NCBI RefSeq assembly: GCF_005885675.1
Contig: NZ_VANR01000001.1
Coordinates: 496,001-560,000, forward strand
Source: Polaribacter aestuariivivens
GTDB taxonomy: Bacteria > Bacteroidota > Bacteroidia > Flavobacteriales > Flavobacteriaceae
Length of the DNA stretch: 64,000 bases
Direction of reading: 5' to 3'
Shown: positions 54,104 through 62,556 of the stretch, one piece after another
How positions within the stretch are numbered: the stretch's first letter is position 1
Layout: the number at the start of each line of letters is the position of its first letter
Translations under genes and position numbers: made by a program
Notes under the pieces: model-generated
Databases searched by the model: none
The model's input: only the letters and a program-made list of their open reading frames with translations
Told to the model about the DNA's origin: nothing

Positions 54104-54170
54104 ACATTCAATTTTACCACATAAGAATATAGAAAAGATAGTATTACGTAATGAAATAGATTGAAAATTT

Positions 54171-55064
54171 CTAATTTGTTAACTCTGTAAATAAACTTTC
54201 TAACGTTTTATTTTCCGAACTCAATTCAAGGATTTTTAAGTTATTTTTTTGAGCAAAATCAAATATTTCTGAGCGCATATCTTCCTGAAAATTGAACGTA
54301 AGTTTCCATGTATTTTGGTTCAAATATATTGCTGAAACTAAATTTTTTAATTGATTTATTAAAACCTCTTCAACGTTTGTATTGAAAATAACTTTTATGA
54401 CTTGTTGGCTATTTGTTTGCAATTCAGCTATTTTTTTATCAATAATAAGTTCTCCTTTTTTTATAATAATTACTCTATCACAAACAGCTTCAACCTCTTG
54501 CATAATGTGTGTAGAAAATAATACTGTTTTGTCTTTTCCTAAATCTTTAATTAATGCTCTTATTTCTACTAATTGATTTGGATCTAAACCTGTAGTTGGC
54601 TCATCTAAAATCAAAATTTTTGGATTGTGCAAAATAGCTGCTGCTAAACCAACTCTTTGTTGATAACCTTTAGAAAGCTTATTTATTTTCTTGTGAGCTT
54701 CTGCAGACAAACCTACTTTTTCGATACAAATTTCAATGTTGCTTTTATCAACTTTATATATGGCTGCTTGAAATTGTAAATATTCACGTACATACATATC
54801 TGAATACAAAGGATTGTGTTCTGGCAAATACCCAATTAATTTTTGTGCATCTAATGGATGCTGTAAAACATCAATTTCATCCACTAAAACGCTACCTTCA
54901 TTAGGTTTTATATAACCTGTTAAGATTTTCATCATGGTAGATTTTCCTGCTCCATTTGGACCTAAAAAACCTATAATTTGTCCTTTTTCAGCAGAAAAAG
55001 AAATGTTATTTAGTGCTTTTTGAGTATTGTAAGCTTTTGAAACAGAAGAAACTTTTATAGACAT
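54171..55064 (-). CDS. gldA: Gliding-motility ABC transporter ATPase GldA
   Basis: A 297-residue ABC ATPase: Walker A LGPNGAGKSTMMK (about 34-46), Q-loop IGYLPEHNPLY, signature LSKGYQQRVGLAAA, Walker B ILILDEPTTGLD and the switch histidine in FSTHIMQEVEAV, followed by a GldA-type C-terminal extension (about 220-297). GldA works with permease genes gldFG, which are not adjacent here. It marks the host as a Bacteroidota member with the gliding gene set, though GldA alone does not prove gliding. Confidence 0.9.
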   Translation of the reverse strand: MSIKVSSVSKAYNTQKALNNISFSAEKGQIIGFLGPNGAGKSTMMKILTGYIKPNEGSVLVDEIDVLQHPLDAQKLIGYLPEHNPLYSDMYVREYLQFQAAIYKVDKSNIEICIEKVGLSAEAHKKINKLSKGYQQRVGLAAAILHNPKILILDEPTTGLDPNQLVEIRALIKDLGKDKTVLFSTHIMQEVEAVCDRVIIIKKGELIIDKKIAELQTNSQQVIKVIFNTNVEEVLINQLKNLVSAIYLNQNTWKLTFNFQEDMRSEIFDFAQKNNLKILELSSENKTLESLFTELTN

Positions 55065-55068
55065 ATAA

Positions 55069-55076
55069 CAAATGTA
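55069..55076 (-). promoter_or_regulatory. -7 box of gldA (TACATTTG), 4 bases from ATG
   Basis: Exact TAnnTTTG on the minus strand followed by TTAT and ATG. With transcription starting a few bases past the box, the mRNA would have essentially no 5' leader. Confidence 0.45.
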
Positions 55077-55099
55077 GTTGAATAAATTTAATAACGACT

Positions 55100-55858
55100 T
55101 TAAGCTGTTTTTAGTCTAATTTTTCTAATGTTTTTCATTCGAAACCAAGCTTTTTTGTGGCGTTGTTTGTAAAACCATAAAGTACCCAAGTCTAAAAGAA
55201 AATAAAAAAAACTAATACCACTTGGCGGGTTATGACTAGGTAAAAAATCGAAAACTCCCCAAGCTGTAGTTGGCCACCACCAACATTTATAAGTTGTTCC
55301 GATAATTTCTAAGTAGGCAACACTAATATACATGGTTAAGTAAAAAAGGCGTTCTCTGGGTTTATTTCTGAGAATAAATAATGTGGCAATAGTCATTACA
55401 AAACCAAAAACATCATTTTTAAAAACTAAAAAAACGGTTGCATAAATAAAAATAAAAATACTTAGAAATTTTTCAATTTTAATACGGTGTTTTATAATAG
55501 AGGCTGCTTTAGAAAAATACAACACTGCCACATATACAATTGCATGACCTGGAGGCACATAATGTGGTACATTACCCAATCTATAAGTATACATACCTAA
55601 TAAAATAGAAAAAAGATACTCGCCAATAATTGCTATAATTACTGCAGATATCATTTGCTCTCTAACTCTCTTGTTTACTTGCCAAAAAATAATTAAAAAA
55701 CCAATAAACATGCTAATATTGGCGTATAACTGGGCATTTTCAGTAATTTTCACCATATAAAAACTATCTAAAAAAAGACCAAAACCAATAAATAAAAAAA
55801 GTGCTCCTAAACTTTTAAAAGTTGCATAAAAAGGAGATTTAGATGCTAACAAACTCAT
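55100..55858 (-). CDS. Polytopic membrane protein, paralogue of the one at 20068-20832
   Basis: A 252-residue protein from ATG at 55858; an upstream in-frame ATG at 55909 lies inside a terminator stem and is rejected. About seven hydrophobic helices. Shares with the 20-kb protein GEYLFS, MYTYRL-NVP-YVPPGHA, FGFVMT and the block WGVFDFLPSHNPPSGISFFYFLLD (split here: VFDFLPSHNPPSGIS, then FFYFLLD), and the basic tail (HKKAWFRMKNIRKI). Function unknown; a conserved WPTTAW precedes the key block. Confidence 0.75.
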   Translation of the reverse strand: MSLLASKSPFYATFKSLGALFLFIGFGLFLDSFYMVKITENAQLYANISMFIGFLIIFWQVNKRVREQMISAVIIAIIGEYLFSILLGMYTYRLGNVPHYVPPGHAIVYVAVLYFSKAASIIKHRIKIEKFLSIFIFIYATVFLVFKNDVFGFVMTIATLFILRNKPRERLFYLTMYISVAYLEIIGTTYKCWWWPTTAWGVFDFLPSHNPPSGISFFYFLLDLGTLWFYKQRHKKAWFRMKNIRKIRLKTA

Positions 55859-55862
55859 ACCA

Positions 55863-55870
55863 CAAAAATA
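55863..55870 (-). promoter_or_regulatory. -7 box of the 55.1-kb membrane gene (TATTTTTG), 4 bases from ATG
   Basis: Exact TAnnTTTG on the minus strand, followed by TGGT and the ATG at 55858. Supports that start and a leaderless transcript beginning just after the upstream operon's terminator. Confidence 0.45.
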
Positions 55871-55882
55871 ACTAAAGTAAAT

Positions 55883-55917
55883 AAAAAATGGCTCAATAAA
55901 TTGAGCCATTTTTTTTA
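55883..55917. terminator. Terminator of the TonB-type barrel operon
   Basis: AAAAAATGGCTCAA and TTGAGCCATTTTTT form a 14-bp stem around a short TAAA loop, 20 bases past the barrel gene stop at 55933. T runs on both sides. Confidence 0.88.
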
Positions 55918-55932
55918 TAATATATTGTAGTA

Positions 55933-58683
55933 TTAAAGTTGATATCTTACTCTAAAACTAATAAATCTTGGTAAAATAAAACGCTCGTTTATAGAAGAAG
56001 ATATTGTACCTTGACTAATACTTGCCTCTGAACCAGTAGCTAGTAAGTTATTACCTACTAACTCATATTCCCATTTTGCATCTTTATCTTTTCTGTATGC
56101 TAATTTTGCATTCCAAATACTAAAAGTATTTGTTGCAGAACCGTTTTGTCTTTGTTCTGTGAAAGAAAAATCAGAAGTTAATGTTACAGAATTCCATAAA
56201 TAAGCATCAAAATCTATAGAAGGAGAGTGATTTACAGTTTTCACATCTACATTTCTAGCTGTGTTACTTTGGTCTGAAAATGATATTCTATACCTTAAAG
56301 ACACATTAGGTGCCTTTGTAAAGTTGGTACCTATTCTAGTATTAAAGCCTCTTGCATATACCTCATTTGTATTGGCATTACTATTTAAAAACTGATATGT
56401 TTTTCCGTATGAGAAATTACCACCTATTGAGGTCTGAATTTTCCCAAATCTTTTTCCAGCATTAAAGCTTGCACTTAAATTTTCATTATCTAAAGGAGAA
56501 TTTATTGATGTGGCAGTAGAAACTGCTGAACCAGGAACAAAAATAGTATTTCTATTTACTTGGTCTGCAGTTTTTCTATAATTTACAAAAGCAAAAACAT
56601 TTGTGTTATTGAATAAATTAAAACTTCTGTAAAATAGTCTTAAGTTATGAGAATTAGAATTTAACAATTCTGCATTTCCTGCAAAAAATGAATCATAGTC
56701 ATTAGCAACAATACCTCTAGCTACTTGAGTAACATCTGTAAAATTAATTTGTTTTTTATACGTAAGGGTTAAGCTTTCACTTCTTTTAAATTGAGCAACT
56801 GCTTCAAACTCTGGCAAAATTTCTTCAAAGGTATCTTTGAAAAATTCTGTACCATATTGTGTGTTGTTTGAATTGTATGAGTGAAATGTTACACCTGGTG
56901 TAAACGTAAAAATACCTGACTTTAAACGGTATCTTACACCTGCATAAATATCTGTAAAGTTGTATTCTGTATCGTTTGTAATTTGCTCATCGTCAATACC
57001 ATCTATATCTGGATTGGGATTAAACTCATTACCATTGTCTAAAATTTGAAAGAAACGAGAGTTAAAGTTTTGTTTGCTTAAAATAGTACCTGCTACAAAG
57101 TTTAAATTACTTTTTCCGTTTAAAATATAGTAGTAATCTAATTTGGCATCTAATTGATTTGATTTTACTTTTCTATCTTGTTCTAAGGTATAAAACATAT
57201 TTGTTCTATCTAACCCTAAATCGTCTGCAGCATCATCAAAACCATCATTATCAACATCATTATTATTATTTGGATTATTCTCTAAAGCTGCCACATAAAA
57301 CGGATCTTCGTCTTGCAATACATGTGTTACTTCTAAAGCAAAAATATTTTTTTCGTTTGCAGTATAGAAATAACTAAAATCTTGATTTATGGTATATGGT
57401 GTTGCTCTTTCAGTTTCAGTAACATCACTAAACAATCTAGAGTCTACATTTTCTGTTGTAAATTCATTTGAAAAACGACCAGAAATATTATAGTTTAATT
57501 GGTTGCTAAAGTTCTTTTTATAAACTGCTCCAAAGCGAAACAAACCTGTGTTACTTGTTTGAGAAGTTTCAGTATCTCTAAATTCATCTGGCGTTGCTGG
57601 ATCTATATAATCTATATCATTTATATTTCTTTGCCCATTACTATTACTTGACCATATTAAAAACCCAGTTAAATCTAATTTTTTATTTGGAGAATAACTA
57701 AAATTGAATGCAGACAATCTAGTTTCTATTCTATTGGCATTTCTAGCGCCAGCATTTAAAAAACCAATGCCTGCACTTGCTAAATTAATATTGGTACCAT
57801 TAGAAGGACTTTGTGTAACAAAACCTCCACTAAAACCTCTAACATCTCTTCTACTTAAAACAACGTCTCCTAAATTGTTTAAATCTCCAATAATATTTAT
57901 GGTATATTTTGGTGTGTAGTAAAATAATTTTGGTTGAAATAAATACAATTCTGTATCTGGTGAGTTTCCTACACCTGCTGTAACATCACCAAACCAAAAA
58001 TTCTTTTTACCTTCTTTTAATTTGATGTTTATAGCAACTCTATCTTGGTTGTTTTGTACGCCACTTAATTGACTAACATTACCATAATTTCTTAATACCT
58101 GAATTTTATCTACAGCATTTGATGGTATGTTTTTAGAAGCTAATTTGGTATCACCACTAAAAAATTCTTTACCATCTACCATTATTTTTTCAACAACCTT
58201 ACCTTCTACCTCAATTTGCCCTTGGTCGTTTACTTCTACTCCTGGTAATTTTTTTAGAACGTCTTCTAATTTACGTTCAGAACCATTTTTAAAAGAATCT
58301 GCATTATAAATTATAGTGTCTCCTTTTATAGTTACTGGCATTTTAGAAACAATGGTAATTTCATCTAAAGAATTATCTTCTTTTAAAGTGATGTTTTTAA
58401 CAATATCTTCTGTAGTAGTTGTTATTTCAAAATCGGCTGATTTGAAACCAATATAACTTATTTTTATTTCGAAAGTACTGTTTTTTTCAAGGTCTAATTT
58501 GTAGTTTCCTTTTGCATCAGTAAAACCATAAGATGCCATTTTTTTGGTTACTTTATTAATAGCTAAAACGTTTGCCATTTCTAATGGTTCGCCAATACTA
58601 TCTTTTACCACACCTTTTAGTTGAACTTGGGCATTGGATATTAATGTTACCATAAAAATGGTAAGTAGTAGTAATTTTTTCAT
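55933..58683 (-). CDS. Outer-membrane TonB-type beta-barrel protein with carboxypeptidase-regulatory domain
   Basis: A 916-residue outer-membrane protein: signal peptide (1-18, ending SNAQ), CarbopepD_reg-like beta-sandwich (about 20-110: LKGVVKDSIGEPLEMANV), plug-like region (about 120-215: LEDVLKKLPGVEVNDQGQI, EGKVVEKIMVDGKEFFSGD), then a beta-barrel rich in alternating aromatic strands and ending in an aromatic-hydrophobic strand (FRVRYQL). No SusD partner is present. The substrate is unknown. It is the last gene of an operon with two GLPGLI proteins and a small secreted protein. Confidence 0.88.
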   Translation of the reverse strand: MKKLLLLTIFMVTLISNAQVQLKGVVKDSIGEPLEMANVLAINKVTKKMASYGFTDAKGNYKLDLEKNSTFEIKISYIGFKSADFEITTTTEDIVKNITLKEDNSLDEITIVSKMPVTIKGDTIIYNADSFKNGSERKLEDVLKKLPGVEVNDQGQIEVEGKVVEKIMVDGKEFFSGDTKLASKNIPSNAVDKIQVLRNYGNVSQLSGVQNNQDRVAINIKLKEGKKNFWFGDVTAGVGNSPDTELYLFQPKLFYYTPKYTINIIGDLNNLGDVVLSRRDVRGFSGGFVTQSPSNGTNINLASAGIGFLNAGARNANRIETRLSAFNFSYSPNKKLDLTGFLIWSSNSNGQRNINDIDYIDPATPDEFRDTETSQTSNTGLFRFGAVYKKNFSNQLNYNISGRFSNEFTTENVDSRLFSDVTETERATPYTINQDFSYFYTANEKNIFALEVTHVLQDEDPFYVAALENNPNNNNDVDNDGFDDAADDLGLDRTNMFYTLEQDRKVKSNQLDAKLDYYYILNGKSNLNFVAGTILSKQNFNSRFFQILDNGNEFNPNPDIDGIDDEQITNDTEYNFTDIYAGVRYRLKSGIFTFTPGVTFHSYNSNNTQYGTEFFKDTFEEILPEFEAVAQFKRSESLTLTYKKQINFTDVTQVARGIVANDYDSFFAGNAELLNSNSHNLRLFYRSFNLFNNTNVFAFVNYRKTADQVNRNTIFVPGSAVSTATSINSPLDNENLSASFNAGKRFGKIQTSIGGNFSYGKTYQFLNSNANTNEVYARGFNTRIGTNFTKAPNVSLRYRISFSDQSNTARNVDVKTVNHSPSIDFDAYLWNSVTLTSDFSFTEQRQNGSATNTFSIWNAKLAYRKDKDAKWEYELVGNNLLATGSEASISQGTISSSINERFILPRFISFRVRYQL

Positions 58684-58719
58684 TATGTGTTTGTTAGCTT
58701 AAATTATTTGTTTGTTAAG

Positions 58720-59559
58720 TTAGTTTCTACCTCTTCCTCTACCTCTAAAACGCTCTCTCATTTCCTCCATTTTTTTAGTGATAATTTCTACATATTCTTC
58801 TCTACTAACTTCTTCTCCTTTTGTTGGTTGTTCTATTTCTATTTTGTCTTCTGGATTTATTACAATTTCCGTACATAAAATGGTAGTTCTACCTTCATTA
58901 ACTTCTAATATTAAACCTGGTAAACCCCAATATTCTCCTGGTCCATTACTTACTGGAAGTTGTGGTGTATACCAAGCTGTAATGGTTATTTTGTTTACTT
59001 CTTCTGTATTAGCTGTGTTTGTAGAATCTTTTTTCTCATCTTCTTTATTGTTATTTCTTCTTCTTCCGAAGTTTGAAAAATCTAAAGGGTCTACATCTTT
59101 AGTTAATGTTGCGTTATAACAGATATAATTACCTATTTGTTTGGTTTCTGTTCCTAATTCCCACTTTGGAACTTCCATAGTATCTGTAATTAAGAATTTT
59201 TTTCCAAAAAACTCAGTAGATTCTAAAGCCACTAAGTTTTTAGTGTTTTTGTATTTGGTTCCACCACCTGTTAAACCTCCCCAACCTCTTCCACCACCAG
59301 CTCCAGGAGCTGCTAGCTTTTCTTCTTCTTTGTATGTAGACGATGTTTTATCAAAAGTTAAAATAAATGTTTTTTCTAAAAAAGATTTCATTCTTGCAGC
59401 AATTTGGTTTTTCTGAGCTTCAGACATTTGTCCGTTTCTAGAAAATCTACTCATATCCATTGTTGTTTTAGACATGTAAGTTGCTTTTCCTTGAAATTCC
59501 TTTTGTGCAAAGGTTGTTATTGTTACTAGCGCTAAAGCGAAGGTAAATAGTGATTTCAT
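58720..59559 (-). CDS. GLPGLI family secreted protein (1)
   Basis: A 279-residue exported protein (signal peptide to FAQ at residue 18) of the GLPGLI family; the namesake YWGLPGLILEVN is at about 212-223, with SNGPGEYWG just before. Other family marks are FQGKATYMSKT and WYTPQLP. It carries a glycine-rich insert (APGAGGGRGWGGLTGGGTK, about 91-109) and an arginine/glycine end (RFRGRGRGRN). Function is unknown; the family is Bacteroidota-specific and often lies beside TonB-type barrels. Confidence 0.9.
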   Translation of the reverse strand: MKSLFTFALALVTITTFAQKEFQGKATYMSKTTMDMSRFSRNGQMSEAQKNQIAARMKSFLEKTFILTFDKTSSTYKEEEKLAAPGAGGGRGWGGLTGGGTKYKNTKNLVALESTEFFGKKFLITDTMEVPKWELGTETKQIGNYICYNATLTKDVDPLDFSNFGRRRNNNKEDEKKDSTNTANTEEVNKITITAWYTPQLPVSNGPGEYWGLPGLILEVNEGRTTILCTEIVINPEDKIEIEQPTKGEEVSREEYVEIITKKMEEMRERFRGRGRGRN

Positions 59560-59654
59560 ATTTTTTTATCTAAATTTTTGACCAAAATTAATGCTAATGG
59601 TTAATCATTAGACTTAAAAAAAACATAAAAGTTTAATTTAATTTTAAATTAATT

Positions 59655-60494
59655 TTAACCTCCGAATTTGATATTTACACCATTACCTAAGTCTAAACCA
59701 TTTCTACCTTTCATTTTCTCCATCATTTCGTCTGTTTTTTCTTTTCTAATTTTGTTAAATTTCTTTTGAGAAACAACTTTGCCTTTTTTTGGTTCTTGAA
59801 TTGTAATTTTTTCCTTTGGATTTAAAATAATTTCTGTACAAACAATTATTTTTTTTCCATCATTTATTTCTAAAATTAACCCTGGTAAACCTTGATAATT
59901 TGAAGGGCCATTGCTTAAAGGAATTTGGGGTGTATACCAAGCTGTGGTAACTATGGTTTCTTTTTTAACTTCTTCTACAGGTTCTCCATTTTTAACAGTA
60001 ATATTTTTTCTTTCTACTTCTTTAGAAAAAGTGGCTTTATAACAGGTGTAAGTTCCTATATTTTTAGTTTCAGAAGATAACTCCCACTCATATTTTGGTA
60101 ATTTGTCTTTGATTAAAAAGCGTTTTCCTTGTATTTCTGTTTGATTTAAATAACTGTTCTTTTTTAAATTCTTGAAATAAATATCAGATGCTCCTGAACC
60201 ACCTAACGAAAAGACTTTGATACCTGCCCCACCAACCTGTGGTTTTGGCGCATTTAATTTTACATCTTCTTTGTAGGTTGATACATTTTTATCGAAATTT
60301 AAAATGTACGTTTTTTGATTCATTTTCTCCAAGCGCTTTCTAATCTCCTCTTGCATTTTATCGTCTACAGCTTTATCGTCATCTATTTCAAAATTACTTT
60401 TCTGACTTGTTTTGTATATAGCTTTTCCTTGAAAATTTTGTGCATTTACTGTAAATACAAAAAATAATACGAATGTTGTAAATATTGCTTTCAT
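59655..60494 (-). CDS. GLPGLI family secreted protein (2)
   Basis: A 279-residue paralogue of the gene downstream, with signal peptide to VNAQ (about 19), FQGKAIYKTSQKS, the WYTPQIPLSNGPSNYQGLPGLILEIND block (split: WYTPQIPLSNGP and YQGLPGLILEIND) and KGKVVSQKKFNKI. The two GLPGLI genes evidently arose by tandem duplication; the gap between them is 95 bases. Four bases separate it from the small secreted protein gene upstream. Confidence 0.9.
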   Translation of the reverse strand: MKAIFTTFVLFFVFTVNAQNFQGKAIYKTSQKSNFEIDDDKAVDDKMQEEIRKRLEKMNQKTYILNFDKNVSTYKEDVKLNAPKPQVGGAGIKVFSLGGSGASDIYFKNLKKNSYLNQTEIQGKRFLIKDKLPKYEWELSSETKNIGTYTCYKATFSKEVERKNITVKNGEPVEEVKKETIVTTAWYTPQIPLSNGPSNYQGLPGLILEINDGKKIIVCTEIILNPKEKITIQEPKKGKVVSQKKFNKIRKEKTDEMMEKMKGRNGLDLGNGVNIKFGG

Positions 60495-60498
60495 GATG

Positions 60499-60861
60499 TT
60501 AGTTTTTATATTTTTTTGATATTTTTATGATTGATTTGACTCCTTTTTTAGCCTTTATAATTAAAGAGTCAATATTTTTTGATTCTCCAGAAACTTTTAT
60601 TGAGCTTTTAAATTTGTATTTCGATTTTTTCAAATCCATACCAAAACTCATTTCTACAATATCTTCTGGTTTATTAGATTCAAAAACTTCTTTTACGTTT
60701 TTCCAATCTATGGTTTCTAGTTCTTCAATCGTGTCTACCATATAAGAAACTGAATTTACAGTTACGCCTGAGTTTAAAGATTTTTTATTTTCTAGAGTTA
60801 TTTCTTGTGCATAAAATACAGAAGCCGTAAGAAACAATAATAAAGTTATAATTTTTTTCAT
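60499..60861 (-). CDS. Small secreted protein, first gene of the GLPGLI operon
   Basis: A 120-residue exported protein from ATG at 60861 (MKKIITLLLFLTASVFYAQ is a clear signal peptide; the frame is open eight codons further). The mature part has VNSVSYMVDTIEELETIDWKNVKEVFES and ends lysine-rich (KKGVKSIIKISKKYKN). No family is recognised. Its position four bases before a GLPGLI gene and beside a divergent two-component system suggests it is a periplasmic component of that system. Confidence 0.7.
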   Translation of the reverse strand: MKKIITLLLFLTASVFYAQEITLENKKSLNSGVTVNSVSYMVDTIEELETIDWKNVKEVFESNKPEDIVEMSFGMDLKKSKYKFKSSIKVSGESKNIDSLIIKAKKGVKSIIKISKKYKN

Positions 60862-60923
60862 TTTGTCTGGTTTTAAAATTAACACTACAAAGATGCAACA
60901 GTAAATAATTTTTTTTAGTTAAT

Positions 60924-60943
60924 GAGTGTTAACGAGTGTTAAC
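60924..60943. promoter_or_regulatory. Tandem 10-bp repeat GAGTGTTAAC x2
   Basis: Two exact head-to-tail copies of GAGTGTTAAC with one-helical-turn spacing in the divergent promoter space, 26 bases upstream of the histidine kinase's -7 box. Direct repeats at about 10-11 bp are the usual binding sites of OmpR/PhoB-type response regulators such as the one encoded two genes on. Confidence 0.6.
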
Positions 60944-60969
60944 CAACTGATTTTATTAAAATTACTACC

Positions 60970-60977
60970 TATATTTG
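60970..60977 (+). promoter_or_regulatory. -7 box of the histidine kinase (TATATTTG), 4 bases from ATG
   Basis: Exact TAnnTTTG followed by AACC and the ATG at 60982. No TTTG -33 element is visible where expected, which fits an activator-dependent promoter with the tandem repeat just upstream. Confidence 0.5.
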
Positions 60978-60981
60978 AACC

Positions 60982-62556
60982 ATGGATACAAAAAAATACC
61001 ATTGGGTTTTTTATTTTATTGCAGTAACAATTGTTGCTACAATTGCTATTCAATTCTATTGGAATTATAAAAATTACGAAGAGAATAAGAGGCAAGTTAC
61101 TAATGAAATTCAATTAAGTTTAGACAATGCTATTGAAGAGTATTTCTCTTCATTAGCTAAAAGTAATTTTTTAACAATTGTTGAAGCTAAAGATTTTAAA
61201 ATCATTGACAATTTAAATCAAACCGAGAATCATAAAAAACCAAAATTTACCATTAATAATATTAGAATTACATCAGATGAAAATTTATCGAAAGAAAAAG
61301 TAGATTCTATGATGAATTCTACAAAAAAATTCGTTTCAAAATTTAACTCAAAAAAAGATTCTTTAAGCTACACAATAGATAAAAAGAAAACAGATTCTGT
61401 AAAAATTTATACAAAAATTACTGATTTTAAAAATCGTTACAACTTAAAATCTGACGGCTCAAAAACAGAAATTAAATATTTTAAAGGTAAAAAAGCAGCA
61501 GATAGTTTAAAACTAATTGATAACTTAAAGCCTATTTTTATTTCTTTTTTAGATCAAACCATTCAGTATCAAAAAATTGATTCTTTAATAGAAAATCAGT
61601 TAAAACAAAGAGAAATAAATATCCAAACTAGTTTTCGTCATTATAAAAAAGACACATTATTTCATAAAACAAAAGACAGTTTGTTTAATGCTAGTTACAA
61701 TACCATAAAATCAAAATCTACCTACGTAAAAGAAGGTGAAGGTTTTGAGTTGGCTTACACAAATTCTAATTTAGAGGCACTAAAAAGAAGCTCTTTTGGT
61801 ATATTTTTATCATTTTTATTAGCAATGGCAGTAATTTCGTCGTTATTTTATTTGTTAAAAATCATCAATCAGCAAAAGGAATTGGCAACAATAAAAAATG
61901 ACTTAATAAGCAATATTACACACGAATTCAAAACCCCAATTGCAACGGTTTCTACAGCCATAGAAGCTATAGAAAATTTTAACGTTTTAAAAGATACAGA
62001 AAAAACAAAAAAATACTTGGCAATGTCTTCTGTTCAGCTAAAAAAACTACATCAAATGGTAGAAAAGCTGTTAGAAACTGCTACCTTAGATAGCGAACAA
62101 TTAATATTAAAAAAAGAAACAATTGATGTGGTAGAAACCATTGAAAAATTGGCAAACAAACATCAGTTTTTACATGCCTCAAAAAATATTTCTTTCTCAT
62201 CAAATCTAAAACCTATTTATGTTAATGTAGATAATTTTCATTTTGAAAATGCAATTTCTAATTTAATTGACAATGCTATAAAATACGGTGGTAATGATAT
62301 AGAAATAACTATAAATTCCATTTTAAATACTACAGAAATTTCTGTTGCAGATAATGGAAAAGGAATTGACAAAAATCAACAAGAAAAGATTTTCGATAAA
62401 TTTTATAGGGTTCCAAAAGGAAACACGCATGACGTAAAAGGCTTTGGTATTGGTTTGTATTACTGCAAAAAAATAATTGAAAAACACGATGGAACCTTAC
62501 ATTTGTCATCTACAAAAAATAATACCATTTTTAAAATAAACTTACCAAATGAGTAA
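60982..62556 (+). CDS. Sensor histidine kinase
   Basis: A 524-residue membrane kinase. TM1 about 8-27, a long periplasmic sensor region (about 30-268, lysine-rich, no named domain), TM2 about 270-291, then HisKA with phospho-acceptor His314 in ISNITHEFKTPIA and HATPase_c with NLIDNAIKYG, VADNGKGID and GFGIGLYYCKKI. It overlaps the response-regulator gene by eight bases. Divergent from the GLPGLI/barrel operon, which it probably controls (inference from context). Confidence 0.93.
   Translation: MDTKKYHWVFYFIAVTIVATIAIQFYWNYKNYEENKRQVTNEIQLSLDNAIEEYFSSLAKSNFLTIVEAKDFKIIDNLNQTENHKKPKFTINNIRITSDENLSKEKVDSMMNSTKKFVSKFNSKKDSLSYTIDKKKTDSVKIYTKITDFKNRYNLKSDGSKTEIKYFKGKKAADSLKLIDNLKPIFISFLDQTIQYQKIDSLIENQLKQREINIQTSFRHYKKDTLFHKTKDSLFNASYNTIKSKSTYVKEGEGFELAYTNSNLEALKRSSFGIFLSFLLAMAVISSLFYLLKIINQQKELATIKNDLISNITHEFKTPIATVSTAIEAIENFNVLKDTEKTKKYLAMSSVQLKKLHQMVEKLLETATLDSEQLILKKETIDVVETIEKLANKHQFLHASKNISFSSNLKPIYVNVDNFHFENAISNLIDNAIKYGGNDIEITINSILNTTEISVADNGKGIDKNQQEKIFDKFYRVPKGNTHDVKGFGIGLYYCKKIIEKHDGTLHLSSTKNNTIFKINLPNE

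Noticed and set aside
55859-55909. Longer start (ATG at 55909) for the 55.1-kb membrane protein
   Set aside because: It lies inside the stem of the upstream operon's terminator, and a consensus -7 box sits between it and the ATG at 55858.
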